Positions 33,061 to 44,604 of a DNA stretch of 64,000 nt are shown piece after piece. Location of the stretch: assembly GCA_963989385.1 (NCBI GenBank), contig OZ022506.1, positions 10,125,841 through 10,189,840 of the forward strand. The letters run 5' to 3'. The stretch's first letter is position 1, and each line of letters begins with the position of its first letter. A program made the translations under genes and the position numbers. This DNA is from Ctena decussata. Lineage: Eukaryota; Mollusca; Bivalvia; Lucinida; Lucinidae. The notes beneath the pieces were generated by a model, which did no database searches, had not been told where the DNA came from, and saw only the letters and a program-made list of their open reading frames with translations.

Positions 33061-33312
33061 AAGAGGCAGAAAATGCAAAACAGGCGAAGTACAGAACAGG
33101 ATACAAGAAAATGGTGGAAGGGGCTGCTACAGCTGGGGCTGCTATTGTGAGAAATACTGACGGAACCCCTGTGAGGGATGCAGAGGAGAATGTAATGATC
33201 AAGATAGATTCTGAAGTGGCGTCTAAAATAGACTTGGTGAAGACAGATAACAATGGTAAATCTGTAGAGAGGCCATCTTCTTTTTCTGGACAGAACCTTC
33301 CAGATGGATCAG
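33061..33312 (+). CDS. Exon 3: charged linker
   Basis: This exon enters in phase 1 and leaves in phase 1, which is compatible with exons on both sides. The acceptor is ATAAAAG|AAG, with a weak pyrimidine tract, and the donor is TCAG|GTAACG. The 84 residues are charged and partly helical (EEAENAKQAKYRTGYKKMVE), followed by an Ala-rich patch and DSEVASKIDLVKTDNNGKS. No family is recognised. A PLE fragment ends only about 45 bp upstream of the acceptor, so the upstream intron end is largely transposon DNA. Exact acceptor choice is uncertain. Confidence 0.7.
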
Positions 33313-33639
33313 GTAACGCATAGCTCATGTTAAGGATTTCGACTTTTGGGATAAAATTACCTTGATTTCATATTTTTAGGTAAACCGAAGTCGTTTGGAA
33401 CTTCATAAGAATTGCTTTTAAAGTGATTGTTTACATCTTTTTCTAAACCTTTATAACATAGGTTAAAATATGATGAGAATCATACCTCTAAATTTTTTGT
33501 AAAAACCATTTCAGTTAGTGTGTAACTTGATGATTATCACTTGCCCGAGGAGTCTGCCATTTATAAGTTGATGACCTCAAATACTTTCTGTTGGAATCAC
33601 TTAGCAGCTGCAGCAAGGTAAAATGAGTTACAGAGCAGC

Positions 33640-33850
33640 TGGAGATATTAGCTTAGAGTAGTGCTCCAATGCAAAGCCAGATCAGTCTGTTCATTGAAAT
33701 GCACAGTGTTAAACGTTGACAGGGAACAACTGCCTTTGCAACACCTGATTCAAAACAGACTGTTCTTTAGGGGCAATCTGATCTGGGTTAGCACTGTTCT
33801 GTCCCAATACTTAGAATTGTATGGTAATTCTGGCAATACAATCTAGCATT
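33640..33850. repeat. Weak palindromic repeat
   Basis: AGTGCTCCAATGCAAAGCCA and CCAGATCAG near 33661-33695 are partly complementary to CTGATCTGGGTTAGCACTGT near 33776-33797. This may be a decayed MITE. Confidence 0.4.
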
Positions 33851-34004
33851 AGCAGGTCAGCTTACAACACATTAAAATAGTACTAGTACTTATATTAATA
33901 ATAATAATGAATACATTAAATAATGCATGAAAATGAGAATAATGGTAATAGCTGTTGGTTTTTCAAACATGCTTTTCTGAAGTCTGTGCATAGGCATACA
34001 AATT

Positions 34005-34395
34005 AAAATCTTAAAAAGTTCCTTCAAGAGCAGAGAATACATACAGAAGTAGGAACATGGGCCAGACTACGTAGTTTCGGCTAATAAAGCCTCGTCAGTG
34101 ACCCTGACAATATCTGGTGACGAAACCAGAAAAAAAAAAAATACTGTAATTTCTAAACTTTAATCCGGCAGTCGATTCAAAGACTGATTAGTTTCAAAAG
34201 GATCCAAATAATATAAAATACGATGATCTAGAATAACAGTCTAAATCGATCTCAAATTTTAGATTTCTCAGAATCTATCCTCTGATCTCAAAGGATGTAA
34301 ATAAAATATAATCTGCACTATGGATGATGTACGGGGAGACGTTTTACGGCCGCCACACGGCACAACACCAGCTGCAGTGAGGTAAAATTAAAATC
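34005..34395 (-). repeat. PLE terminal repeat with intact ribozyme
   Basis: This inverted copy of the 381-bp repeat includes the CAGCTGGTGTTGTGCCGTGT block (minus sense, at about 34357-34376) and the ACGTTTTACGGCCGCCACAC block on the plus strand. It lies in intron 3 of the giant gene, antisense to it. Confidence 0.85.
34059..34104 (-). ncRNA. Type I hammerhead ribozyme (copy C)
   Basis: Reading the minus strand, stem I GGGTCA (34104-34099) pairs with TGGCCC (34064-34059). The core is CTGACGAG (position 7 is free in hammerheads) and GAAA. Stem II is GGC/GCC with loop TTTATTA. Stem III is the perfect palindrome ACTACGTAGT. The cleavage triplet is the canonical GTC, with the cut after 34065 (minus sense). 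All essential positions are present. Confidence 0.9.
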
Positions 34396-34899
34396 TTAAA
34401 AAAAAAACTGCACTTGCACCATAGAAAATTGACACCTCAAGTATGTCAAGCTATCATCTGCATTTGAAATTCTGTCTTTCAAGTCGTCTTCTGTATACTG
34501 AGGTGACCACTGGTGCCTTTTTAATGTTTACCTCCTCAATCACATCCGAAGACATTATAAGCTCAGAAATAATTGCAATATTTCCATATGGAATCACGGT
34601 CAACTCCTCTAGAGAGTGGTTCCACTGCGTAAAAGTTTAGGTAAATAAACGCTTGCTATCCTGTTGTTTCAAGCTGTTAGATTGATGTGATGGAAAACAT
34701 GTCTGCTGCCTGATGTTTAAGATAAGAGCATTTAACATTATTTTAATTACCTTAGCAGATGAAGAAATGATCTGTAGAAATTAGATTAGGTCATACTGAC
34801 TTATTTATTTTTGATATTGAGAATCAGTTAAGAGATCTGAACAATCTCTGTAAATAATGGTTCTTACATGTATGACGGACCACAGTATCTTTCTCTTAA

Positions 34900-35950
34900 T
34901 AAACAGGGTATTGCCTCCAGGGGTAACAACCTACGTCATAGCGCGCGTGACAGAATTAATTATACGACCGCCATTTTGAAGAAACTCTGACAGATTTTCC
35001 GTGACAATTTCTTGCTTCCACCATATGTATTGAACCAAGAGAATGAATATCATCAAACTTGCATGGAAATGTCCTTGGTACATGCTTATTAGCCGATTAA
35101 ATTTTGGTGATCTTGACCTCATTTTCAAGGCCACAGGCAGACTTACAGACATGAAAATTTTACTAAAATTGCTTAACTCTTAGACTTTTGGCTTGTTTCC
35201 AACCAAACTGGCATAGATATATTGGAAAAATCTCAAGAGCTGACTATGTTTTGATAACCTTGACACCATTTTCAAGGTTCAAAGCGAACATAAGAATGGT
35301 ATTTTTTCCTGAAAACGAGATATTTCTTGAACCAATTGATGGCTAGTCAGCAGACTTGCATGGAAATATCTCTGTGACAGGTTTAAATCATGTTTAGGTT
35401 TTGGTGAGCTCAACACCTTTGTCAAGGTATGTAAGATATGAGCCTGGGGATGGATTGTCTCCATACATGCAAACATATATCATTTAAACAAGTTTTTAGG
35501 AGCTAGTTGGATTTGGTGACCACCTTGACCTCATTTTCAATGTCACCGAAGGACTTAAATATGAAAAACTTCTAGAAAAATTGATTTTTCTCTAGGATGT
35601 ATTGCTTTATTCCCACCAAACTGGTATTGATATACCTTCGGATGGATTTTATGTAGCTATCATATACATATCGTCGAGACAAGCTTAAGAGTTGATTAGG
35701 TTCTGATTATATTTACCCTATTTTCAAGGTCATAATAGCACTAAGTTTTTCATTAAGAATATATTGGGAGTTGTATGCAATCAGACAAGTATGGATATAT
35801 AATTATGGCAAGCAGAAGAGATGACGACATTTTGTTTTCAAGATCACCGAAGAATTTTAAATGCTCTTGACTGTACTGAAACCTGTAGACCAAAGTTGAT
35901 ACTAGATGATAAAAACATGGTAAAGTTTTAGGGATATGGAATAAATGGGT
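34900..35950. repeat. Degenerate repeats with AAGGTCA motifs
   Basis: Imperfect repeats of a few hundred bases carry a TTGAACCAA...ACTTGCATGGAAAT block followed by GATC/AGCTTGACCTCATTTTCAAGG. Copies are seen near 35025, 35325 and 35490. The same family occurs at 46.2-46.95 kb. Not coding. Confidence 0.55.
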
Positions 35951-36068
35951 GTGAATGCACTCAAAGGGGATTTAGAGGGGATAGGGATGAGCTGGTGTGG
36001 GACATCTGTTTTCTCTGAACATCATTTCTAGTTTAATTTATTTTAACCTAAGTGTCTGTATTTTGCAG

Positions 36069-36337
36069 TTTATAGAGAGAACAAAGCAGAGCTTGTGAGC
36101 ATGAAAATAGAATTTGTATGGCAGGAACGCAAAACGGGAAGCCATATCCAGTTGCTAAAGGACAAGAGGAAACTGCATCTTGAAGTGACTGTTACGCCTG
36201 AATGTCGAGGAATAGATGAAACGATTCAAAAAGAATTTGGTGAAGTGACATTGAAAAAACGAACTGCCGGAATGGCAGGCCCATTCATTCTATGCGTTGT
36301 ATTTAAGCAAAGCGAAGAAAACCAAAAATCACGCAAG
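36069..36337 (+). CDS. Exon 4: unknown domain
   Basis: The acceptor is TTTTGCAG|TTT and the donor GCAAG|GTAAGA, entering in phase 1 and leaving in phase 0. The 90 residues read like an alpha/beta domain (SMKIEFVWQERKTGSHIQLL, LHLEVTVTPECRG, FILCVVFKQSEEN) with no family recognised. The phase-0 exit matches the phase-0 entry of the giant exon at 47359. The intervening 11-kb intron is filled with Penelope, LINE and TRIM insertions. Confidence 0.75.
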
Positions 36338-36477
36338 GTAAGATACACATAAATTTCATATTCATCAATAACTTGAATATGTTGAAACCCCCAATGGTAT
36401 ATATTGTTCTCCAACGGCTTTGCATATGAGACTTCTTCACATCTGAAGCGAATTATAATTTACGGTTTTGTCAGAAA

Positions 36478-36836
36478 GTGTGTGAAACTCTCACCTTCCT
36501 CTTGAATAATATATATATCAGATATGGCTATAAGTTATATAGACAAACTGTAAGTGTTCCTGTGGGCACTAATTGTGTGACTCTTGTAGCTTATCTGATT
36601 TTGTTCTGTAATGAAAGATACTCTATACTGTCTGTTTCAGAGGATACCCAATCTGATGTCATTGAAGGTTTCAGTTCTACTTCTCGGTATCTTGATGACC
36701 TATTGAATATTGACAATAACTTCTTTGATAGCATGGTCAATCAGATTTACCCTTCTGAACTTCAGTTAAATAATGCCAGCGTCTCAGATGCCGTGGCCTC
36801 ATTTAGGATTTACATTTATCTATATCGGATGTTTTT
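36478..36836 (+). pseudogene. Penelope-like RT fragment, palm
   Basis: A frame of about 120 codons resembles the palm of a Penelope-like RT. It has YGYKLYRQTVSVPVGTNCV (motif B region), then TSRYLDDLLNIDNNFFDSMV, where YLDD is the catalytic motif C, and IYPSELQLNNASVSD. It ends where the 160-bp minisatellite element begins at about 36837; the RT resumes near 37920 with frameshifts. It is in intron 4 (36338-47358) of the giant gene. The copy is inactive. Confidence 0.8.
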
Positions 36837-37919
36837 TATGCCCCCGCCATTAAAAATGGGGGGCATATAGTATCACCGCTGTCCATACGTTCGTCCTGTC
36901 CTGTACGTACGTACGTCCTGTACGTCCAGTGCGAAAATGATTTCCGTTCGATATCTTTAGAAAAAAAAATGGTGTATTGAATTCATATTTTATACACAGG
37001 TATATAATCATAAAATACAGATCAAGTATGATGTTGGGTAAAATCTGACTATTATTGTGGGAGTTATGGCCCTTTTCCGACTTCATCTTGTATGTAACAT
37101 GGTTTCCGTTCGATATCTTTTGAAAACATTGGTATATTGAATTCATATTTAATACATAGGTATATAATTATAAAATACAGGACAAGTTCGATTAAGGTCA
37201 AAATCCGTCTATTATTGTAGGAGTTATGGCCCTTTTTCGACTTCATTTTGTATGAAAAAATGGTTTCTAATCGTTATCTTTTGAAAAGGTTAGTGTATTG
37301 GATACCTATTTTATAAACAGGTATATAATCATAAAATAAAGGTCAAGTTAGATTTAGGGTAAATTCCATCAATTATTATGGGAGTTATGGCTTTTCAACT
37401 TTATTTTGTACAAAATAAATGGTTTCCGTTCATTGTTTTTGGAAAAAATTCATGTATTGGATTTATAATTTATACACAGATATGTAATTATAAAATACAG
37501 GTCAAGTTCAATTTAAGGTAAAATCCGCAGATTACTTTTGGAGTTATGGCCCTTTTTCATCTTCATTTCATACTAAAATGGTTTCCGATCGTTAGTTTTG
37601 AAAAGTTACTTGTGTCCGGGCTATTTCTTTTGGAAAATTGCATGGAATCCATTTCTGTGATAAGATACAGAATGTTATCACATATCACAGCCATGACAAC
37701 ACCCTCCTACCCCCCACCCCCACCCCCCAGCCCCAACACACACACTTCTCTTGATGCGAGAAGCATAATACATCTGCCTAAGGAAAACAATAAAACATGT
37801 ACCACACAAGTTTGCCTTTGTGAACCTTGTTATCCTACAAGTTACAGTACCTTAAACAAGGAGCCATCTTACTTAGGGCACTAGGCGGGGGCATCCGTGT
37901 CCTATGGACACATTCTAGT
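36837..37919. repeat. Inserted element with five 160-bp tandem units
   Basis: The element starts with a small inverted pair (ATGCCCCCGCCATT...AATGGGGGGCAT) and ends with GGCGGGGGCATCCGTGTCC. Inside, GGTTTCCGTTCGATATCTTT-like blocks recur at about 36938, 37101, 37262, 37421 and 37579, spaced near 160 bp, each with GGGAGTTATGGCCCTTTTTC. A CA/C-rich stretch follows at 37700-37745. It splits the PLE RT, so it inserted later. Confidence 0.85.
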
Positions 37920-38110
37920 TTAAAACTAAAATTGACGATAAACGTGATGATTTTGATTTTGCTAGATGGTGATATTCCTCGTTCTACATCCTATGGTGTT
38001 TATATTTCTCAACTTATCCGTTTTGCTTGAGTTTCCAGTCATATTGATGACTTTAATATTCGTAATTAAGTTTTAATAGCAATCAAGGTTATAATTATCG
38101 TTAAGCGTTT
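37920..38110 (+). pseudogene. Penelope-like RT fragment, C-terminal
   Basis: The RT resumes after the minisatellite insertion, with the shared strings LDGDIPRSTSYGVYISQLIR at about 37960-38025, then stops and frameshifts. It corresponds to the piece at 9165-9260. Confidence 0.75.
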
Positions 38111-38299
38111 TCAAAATTTCATCGACGGCATTTCGACTAAGTGTCTACGAGTAAATATAATGCCGTACTGAAAACACTCTTCTGCAGGACTTTTCAGAAC
38201 TTGAATTTTATGGCTACTTGGTGTGGTGTATAAAGTCAGAAAAATAATTGGTAAAAATACTTTCCTTATCATTTTAAGAAGATAACAATTCGGAAAAAG

Positions 38300-39470
38300 T
38301 GTAATGAGTAAGGGGATCTCCATACGAACCGAACTACTAACTAATTGTGTGCACCGCGGTGGAGGGTGAGGGTGAAGGTTTAGGCCCAGTAAAACCGGTT
38401 TAAACCCCCCAGTAGTTATTACTGACCGTCCCAAGGCGGTACTTTCGTTGCGGTTGCATTTGTTTTATGTTTGGCGCTGTTTAATTTATTGTGTTCTCAT
38501 TTTAACCCTTGTATAATAAAAATAGAAAATAGGTAAAAATAGTTGTTAAATGTTATTCATATAATTTGCTTAGTCTGTTGTAACCGTTCTGGTGGTCTAA
38601 ATTATTTAGTTTAGTAAAGATAACTGAGTTGCCACCTATTTGGGAAAGAGCTGCTGACTCGGCTTATCACTTATAATTTATTGTTTGTTGGGATGTCTTT
38701 GTCAATCTTTCCCTTTGATGTTGGGGATAGGATTTGGGATCTGATTCAGTCAATTCCTGAAGTGTAGTTACTCTTTAAATTTGCTTACCTCTTCGATTGC
38801 ACAATGGTGGGTCGGATATCAGATTTTATTAAGGAACCAGCCTAAACCTAACATAATAGTAACTCAGACAGCGCGCCTGACAGCCGTACTGGGGCGGCTT
38901 GGGGTCGGGCCAATCGTGATTTAAATTATAGGTTTACGGAATTTCAGAGTTGTTATCATGTTTGTTTTATCATAGTTTTGATTTTGATTTCTGTGTTTCT
39001 GAGGTATTTCACTTATGAGCTAGGAATGTTCCACGCAAACAAAACAACTAAATGTCTGATGAAGCAAAGCACAACCAAGGCCGAGGGTTGGTCGCGACTG
39101 CAAATCGGTTAACGCCCCCGTAATTTCATTATTATCCGTCCGAAGGCGACACTTTTGTTTTGGTTCTTCTTTGTTGTTTTATGTGTTAACTGTGGCTATG
39201 TCCGTTACTGATATATTATTTGTAATGCTATGCTAGCCCGTTGACCACCTACATTTAAAATGGCTGTTCACTTGGCTTCCGCTGATGAAGCCTTTGGTGG
39301 TGACTTATTTTGTGATGTCGTTTTCCCACATAGTGCCTTGGAAGGGATCTGGGATATAAATGTGTCAGTTCCTGAGAATTTTCCTATTTACTTCTGGTTT
39401 ATTTACAAATTATTATACACGCGAAGTTTTCACTACTTAAGCTCAAGGTAAAGCTAGCAGAGAATGATTT
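38300..39470 (+). mobile_element. Penelope-like element downstream region, two pieces
   Basis: Both pieces carry the TGACCGTCCCAAGGCGGTAC-type block (38425 and, as ATCCGTCCGAAGGCGACACT, 39135) preceded by an ACCGAACTACTAACTAA-type block. The first also has TTTGGGAAAGAGCTGCTGAC (38639). They are diverged copies of the 9.8-10.3 kb region. Confidence 0.65.
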
Positions 39471-39699
39471 TAACTGAAGGAGGATGAAACAGATACATGT
39501 TCGACAGCGCCTAGATGCTAAATTGGGACTGGGCTTCACAGTCCTCGACTTCATTTCTTCAGACGTTTTATGATTGTATGATTCTTGCTATGTCTCACGA
39601 GTTCGCATTCCGCACCCTAAGAAGACCAAACACCTAATATTTTGATATGCACTAGAATGAAGAGTGAGGCTCCACATGTATAAAGTCTGCTGAAATCTG

Positions 39700-40020
39700 T
39701 TTAACATGGTGACATCCATCCGCTTCATGTTATGTTCTCTTGTTGAAGATTCTAGCTGCATCAGACATCTCTCTTCTGATGTTCTTGCCTGCCTCCTTTC
39801 CCTTGTCAGAAGATTTGCGGTGGCTTGGTGGGCCTGCATGTGCTTACGAGTTAATAATTAGGTGTTTTATCTGATGTCTCTGACTGTTTTGTCTCACTTA
39901 TTATCCCAGTAATTGTGATTCAAAAAGGAATGTCCTTTACCTGCAGAGACCTGCCCATAACATATTTTTCCCGCTTTTTAGGGTTTATCGTCACGGAAGA
40001 AATATAAAAGTAAAGACCCA
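39700..40020 (+). repeat. Diverged single copy of the 575-bp tandem unit
   Basis: Blocks appear in the same order as the 22.3-24.5 kb array: CATCAGACATCT...CTGATGTTCTTG, GGTGGCTTGGTGGGCCTGC, TTATCTGATGTCT, CTGCAGAGACCTGCCCATAA, TTTTTAGGGTTTA. The order is conserved although the sequence is clearly diverged. Confidence 0.65.
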
Positions 40021-40439
40021 GATACAGCCTCAATCACAGAACACAACCCATCCAACACATCAAAAGAAGATGGGAGAAACGAAAATATCAAAGCCATTAC
40101 ATCTTCGATAAGAGGCACACCTGTCCTATAGATACATTTTTGGCGGCGTGTCAAAAGGTCGCCCATTCCAGTCAGATCTAGTAATTTGGTAACTTTGAAT
40201 TTACCTGAAGCAGAACAACCATACGCCCTTCTCAATAACATACCCGAATGCACTCGTCTTCAATCGTCAGTAAATTGCACGGTATAATTTCTGAGTAACT
40301 GGCATTTCCAATTTAATCCATAACGATACGTATTCTGAATATGAAAAAAATGATATGCTTTGTGGGGAATTTCTCAAAGTTCTACAATAGTAGTATTTAT
40401 TTACTGGAGAAAGATGTATTAGTACCAAACTGTACAATT

Positions 40440-41060
40440 CATTCCCAGATCCCACCCAAGACACCATGTGGGAGAAAGACAACACAAAATAAGTCACCAT
40501 CAAAGACATCATCAGTGGCCGCCATGTGAACAACCATTTCTCATATAGGTGGTCACGTTCTGGCCTTAACATCACAACCAATACAGTATATATCTACTAC
40601 AGACATAGCAATAAACAACACATAAAACAACCAAGAAGAACCGACACAGAAGTGCCGCCTTGGGACGGCCAGTGATGAAAGTATATCGGGGAGGGGGGGT
40701 GGGGGAGGAGGGAATTTGCCGGATTGTGGTCAACCAACCCTCACCCTTGGACCCTTGGCTCTGCTTTGGTTCATCAGACACTTAGTTGTTCAACCCAACC
40801 AACCAAAATAATTACCACCCACACAACATACCAACAAAAGCATTTATTTTGACAATAAGAACAATACGAAAACGACACTAAACAACTTGTTTTACCTGTT
40901 ATCTACTTTTTATTTTGGGACTAGCCTTAACACTACACACTATATATCAATAACAGACAAAGCATCAAACAACACACAAAGCTACCAGGAAGAACCAAAA
41001 CAGTGGTGCCGCCTTGTTACGGCCAGCAATGAAAGTACCGGGGGCTGATATCAGCGAAAG
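40440..41060 (-). mobile_element. Penelope-like element downstream region, inverted pieces
   Basis: On the plus strand ACAGAAGTGCCGCCTTGGGA (40648) and ACAGTGGTGCCGCCTTGTTA (40999) are reverse complements of the family's ACCGTTCCAAGGCGG region. A CATTTCTCATATAGGTGGTC block (40534) also matches. A G-rich run lies at 40689-40711. Confidence 0.6.
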
Positions 41061-41075
41061 AGAAATGTAAACCTA

Positions 41076-41760
41076 TCATAAGTAGACTATGTATGGGATG
41101 CTCGATGACAAAATTGCTCTAATGATAGTCACACTAGGCTTATTTGGAGTCTGCAGCATCAGATTATGAGTTCCTTCCTGCAAGTTTACAAATATCACTC
41201 GAGCATACGAAAATAGGATTATTTTCTGATGCACAGACTTACCTATTCTATTCAAATATTTTCTATCCCATAACCTTACGAGGTCGTTGAACAACTTCTT
41301 TCCATCTGAATCCACAGCTGCCCTCCTTGCGCTGGCAATGTCTATCCCCGTCCATTCTTTCATATTGTCTTCCTACCGCGTCTTTTGTTTGCCTCTTTTC
41401 CTTGCGTTGTGCTCTACAGGTTTGTCCTTGCTCAGCCAGAAGACATTGGGTGTGCCTGTTCTTTGACTGTGGTTAAGGGTTAAGGGTTCGTCATGTCATC
41501 CAATGGCTGCTTGGATCTTTCTGTGAATATTTCCATTAGCTACGTAGCCCTTACACAGGATCTTCAGTAACCTGTGGTAGCATCTCATTTCAAAAGCAGT
41601 TTTATAGGCATACAAAAAGCTTGATCTGACAAAGAAGTGATTTGCTTTCACCTTTGAGCCAGCCAAGAAAATTCTTGTTATTTCTTTAAATTGGCCGTTG
41701 CATGTTCAATCCTTGAAAGAACTGTCGGTCTGGAGCTCATCTAAGGCCACTGCTCGCAGG
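41076..41760 (-). pseudogene. Degraded LINE C-terminus (RTE-like)
   Basis: On the minus strand, from about 41720 downward and with several stops and frameshifts, pieces typical of RTE-type LINE tails are seen: EMRCYRRLLKILC-like at about 41590, and MKEWTGIDIASARRAAVDSD at 41363-41304 with LFNDLVRLWD after it. No intact domain remains. Confidence 0.5.
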
Positions 41761-42194
41761 CTTTAAAATTTGCCATATTTCTAAACCTCTTTTCTTTTAC
41801 CCTGAACTCCTTTGGTTTGCTATTGGGGCTTGTTTTGTCATCCGTTTTATTATCCCAACGCTTTAAGTTGCTTATCTCCATTTATGCTTTGTGCACGTTT
41901 TGTTCAGACCGTCGAGGATCAAGATATACAGTGTTTTTCGACACATTGAACAAAAGCAAGCCATCGGCATATGTTTCCCTTTTCGAAATAGATAAGGACA
42001 TGTAGAAGAGAAAGTTACATGAGCTAAATGCGGATACAACCCGGGGTAAAATGTTTGGCAGTAGTCGAAAAATAAATCTCAAACACGATTAAGTATACCC
42101 TTGAAGTAAGGATCTTCTGGCCCGAGTAGCTGTAGCAATAGCCTTCCTTTTCGTATTACAATCGCGGTTAAGATGTTCTGTGGAGTAGATTTTT

Positions 42195-44295
42195 AGCTCA
42201 CCTGAGCCAGCGGCTCCGGGGGAGCTTATAGGATAGGCAGGCTCCGTCGTCCGTTGTCCGTTCGTCGTCCGTCCGTCAACATTTTCAAACGACCTCTCCT
42301 ATTAAACAGCTGGGCCGATAGTAACCATATTTCATGTATAGCCTTTAGAGTGCGGGGAACGAAAAGTTGTTCAAACGGTCCTGGTCACATGACCAACATG
42401 GCCACCACGCCCATTTATAATAAAAACATTTAAAAATCTTCTTCTACAGAACCAAAAGGCCGATGGCCTTGAATCTTGGTATGTTACATCGGGTACACGG
42501 GTACTACCAGGATTGTTCAAATTATGACCTTGGGTTGACCTTGACCATTTTACAGCAAGGTCAAATTTGTTTTCTGGAGCTTTTATATGGGAAAATGCTA
42601 GAACAGAACTTTAGATGTCATAAAATTGTTGAACCTTTTTTGGCTGAAAATTTGTACATACAGTCATCTTAATAAGTACATGAAGATTGAAGAGTACGTA
42701 CAAGAGGTCAAAGTCGTCCTTTGACATTTGACCCATGTCTCATATTTAGATATTTTCAAACATCTCCTCAAAAGCCATTAGGTGTCATAAAAAAGTGTTG
42801 AAGCTTTTGGGCTAAGCATTTATACATGCAGTCTTCTAAATGAGTACATGAAGATTGAAGAGTACGTACAAGAGGTCAAGGTCGTTCTTTGACATTTTTG
42901 ACCCGTGTCTCATATTTAGATGTTTTCTAACATCTCCTCAAAAGCCATTAGGTCAGTTGTAACCAAATTTCATTTAGAGCCCCCAAAGGCTGAGGGAATG
43001 AAAAATTGTTCAAACGGTCAAGGTCACATGACCGACATGGCCGCCATGCCCATATAGGGTAAAAACCTTCAAAAAATTTCTTCAGAACCAATTGACCGAT
43101 GGTCTTGAAAAATGGTATGTAGCATCGGGTACCTGAGTACTACCAAAATTGTTCAAATGATGACCTTAGGTTGACCTGTTCTACGGTAAGGTCAGATATT
43201 CGCAAATGCTAAAACACAAGATTGCATGGAAAGCTTGAAGATTTTGGCCTAAAAATTGTTAAATTGAAGAATATGAAGATTTGTTAGTACAAGAGGTCAA
43301 TGTCATTCTTTGACCTTTGACCCAAGACTATAGTATATTGACAATTTCAAGCATCTCCTCCAAAGCCACACGACCAATTGTAATCAAATTTCATATAGAG
43401 CCTCAAGGGGATGAGTGAATGAAAATTTCTTCAAATAATCCAAGTCACATGACCAACATAGCTGCCATGCCCATATATGGTAAAACATTTATAATATTCT
43501 ACTCCAGAAACAATTGACCAATGGCCTCGAAATTTGTTGTGTGGTATTAAGTAGTCTGGTGCTACCAAGATTGTTTAACTGATGACCTTGGGTTGACCGT
43601 GACCTTTTTCATGGCATGGTCAAATATGGGAAAATGCTGTTGCATACAATTTCATGGAAAGTTTTGAAGATTCTGGCCTAAAATGGTATATTTTAATGTC
43701 TTATTGTGTACAATGAAGATTTTTGAGTACAAGAGGTCAAGGTCATTTTTTGACCTTTGACCCAGGACTGTCAAACTTTTACAGTTCCAAACATCTCCTT
43801 GAAAGCCACTGGGCCAATTGTAACCAAAGTTCATATATAGAGCCGTCGGGGGCTGAGGAGACAAAAATTTGTCCAAATGGGCCAATGACCAACATGGCAG
43901 CCATGCCAGTATTTAGTATAAAGCTTAAAACATCTTCTCCAGAACCAGTTGACCAATGACATTGAAATATGGTATGTAGTATTGAGTACTTGACTACTAC
44001 CAAGATTGTTCAAATGAATACCTTGGGTTGACCGTGACCCTTTTATGGCATGATCAAATATGAAAAGTGCTAGAGCATAACATTTCATGGAATGTTTTCA
44101 AGACTTTGGCCTAAAAATTGATATTGAAAGTCTTCTTAATAAGAACATGAGGATTTATGAGTACAAGAGGTCAAGGTCATTCTTTGACCTTTGACCCAGG
44201 ACTCTCTTATTTTGACAATTTTAAACATCTCCACAAATGCTACCGGATCAATTGCTCAGGTGAGCGATTCAGGGCCTCGTGGCCCTCTTGTTTAA
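42195..44295. mobile_element. Repeat element with internal 430-bp tandem units
   Basis: It begins with TTTAGCTCACCTGAGCCAG and ends with GCTCAGGTGAGCGATTCAGG then GTGGCCCTCTTGTTT, so the edges carry a short inverted pair (CTCACCTGAGC/GCTCAGGTGAG). Internally, ACATCTCC(T/A)...AAAGCCA blocks recur at about 42921, 43341, 43788 and 44223 (about 420-447 bp apart), each with TTGTTCAAA...GACCTTGGGTTGACC and AAGAGGTCAA(G/T)GTCATTCTTTG. There is an additional closer copy at 42761. No transposase is seen. Confidence 0.8.
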
Positions 44296-44335
44296 TTTAT
44301 ATTTGAACTGTGTCACGGACTCTTAAAAAATCTCA

Positions 44336-44411
44336 CGCCCGAGCCGAGGATCGAACCCGGGACCTTTCGATCTAAAGTCGAGCACTCTACCACGTCGCTA
44401 TAAAAGCCGGC
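44336..44411 (-). tRNA. tRNA-like sequence in TRIM LTR (left copy)
   Basis: In the minus sense it has an A-box TATAGCGACGTGGTAGAGTG, an anticodon arm TCGA-CTTTAGA-TCGA (formal anticodon TTA) and a T-arm CCGGG-TTCGATC-CTCGG with all five pairs formed. The acceptor stem is poorly paired and there are about four extra bases before position 8. It is tRNA-derived, not a trustworthy functional tRNA. A T6 terminator follows at 44325-44330 (minus sense). Confidence 0.6.
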
Positions 44412-44593
44412 TTGTACCGCAAGGCAGTACAAGTGTATGATATACCTAACCTATACCCTGTGACATTCTCCCCGTCCATATTGAATTCGTCCTCGAATTC
44501 TCAGGAGTTACAAGAATCACTGGAAATGAGACTTAAGGAGTTCTAATGCACATGTGGGTCATTTACGTTGGGCGCCATTTGTCACGGACTCTT

Positions 44594-44599
44594 AAAAAA
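44594..44599 (-). terminator. Pol III-type T6 terminator in TRIM LTR
   Basis: Six T residues on the minus strand lie 5 bases after the tRNA-like 3' end. The equivalent tract in the other LTR is 44325-44330. Confidence 0.55.
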
Positions 44600-44604
44600 T
44601 CTCA

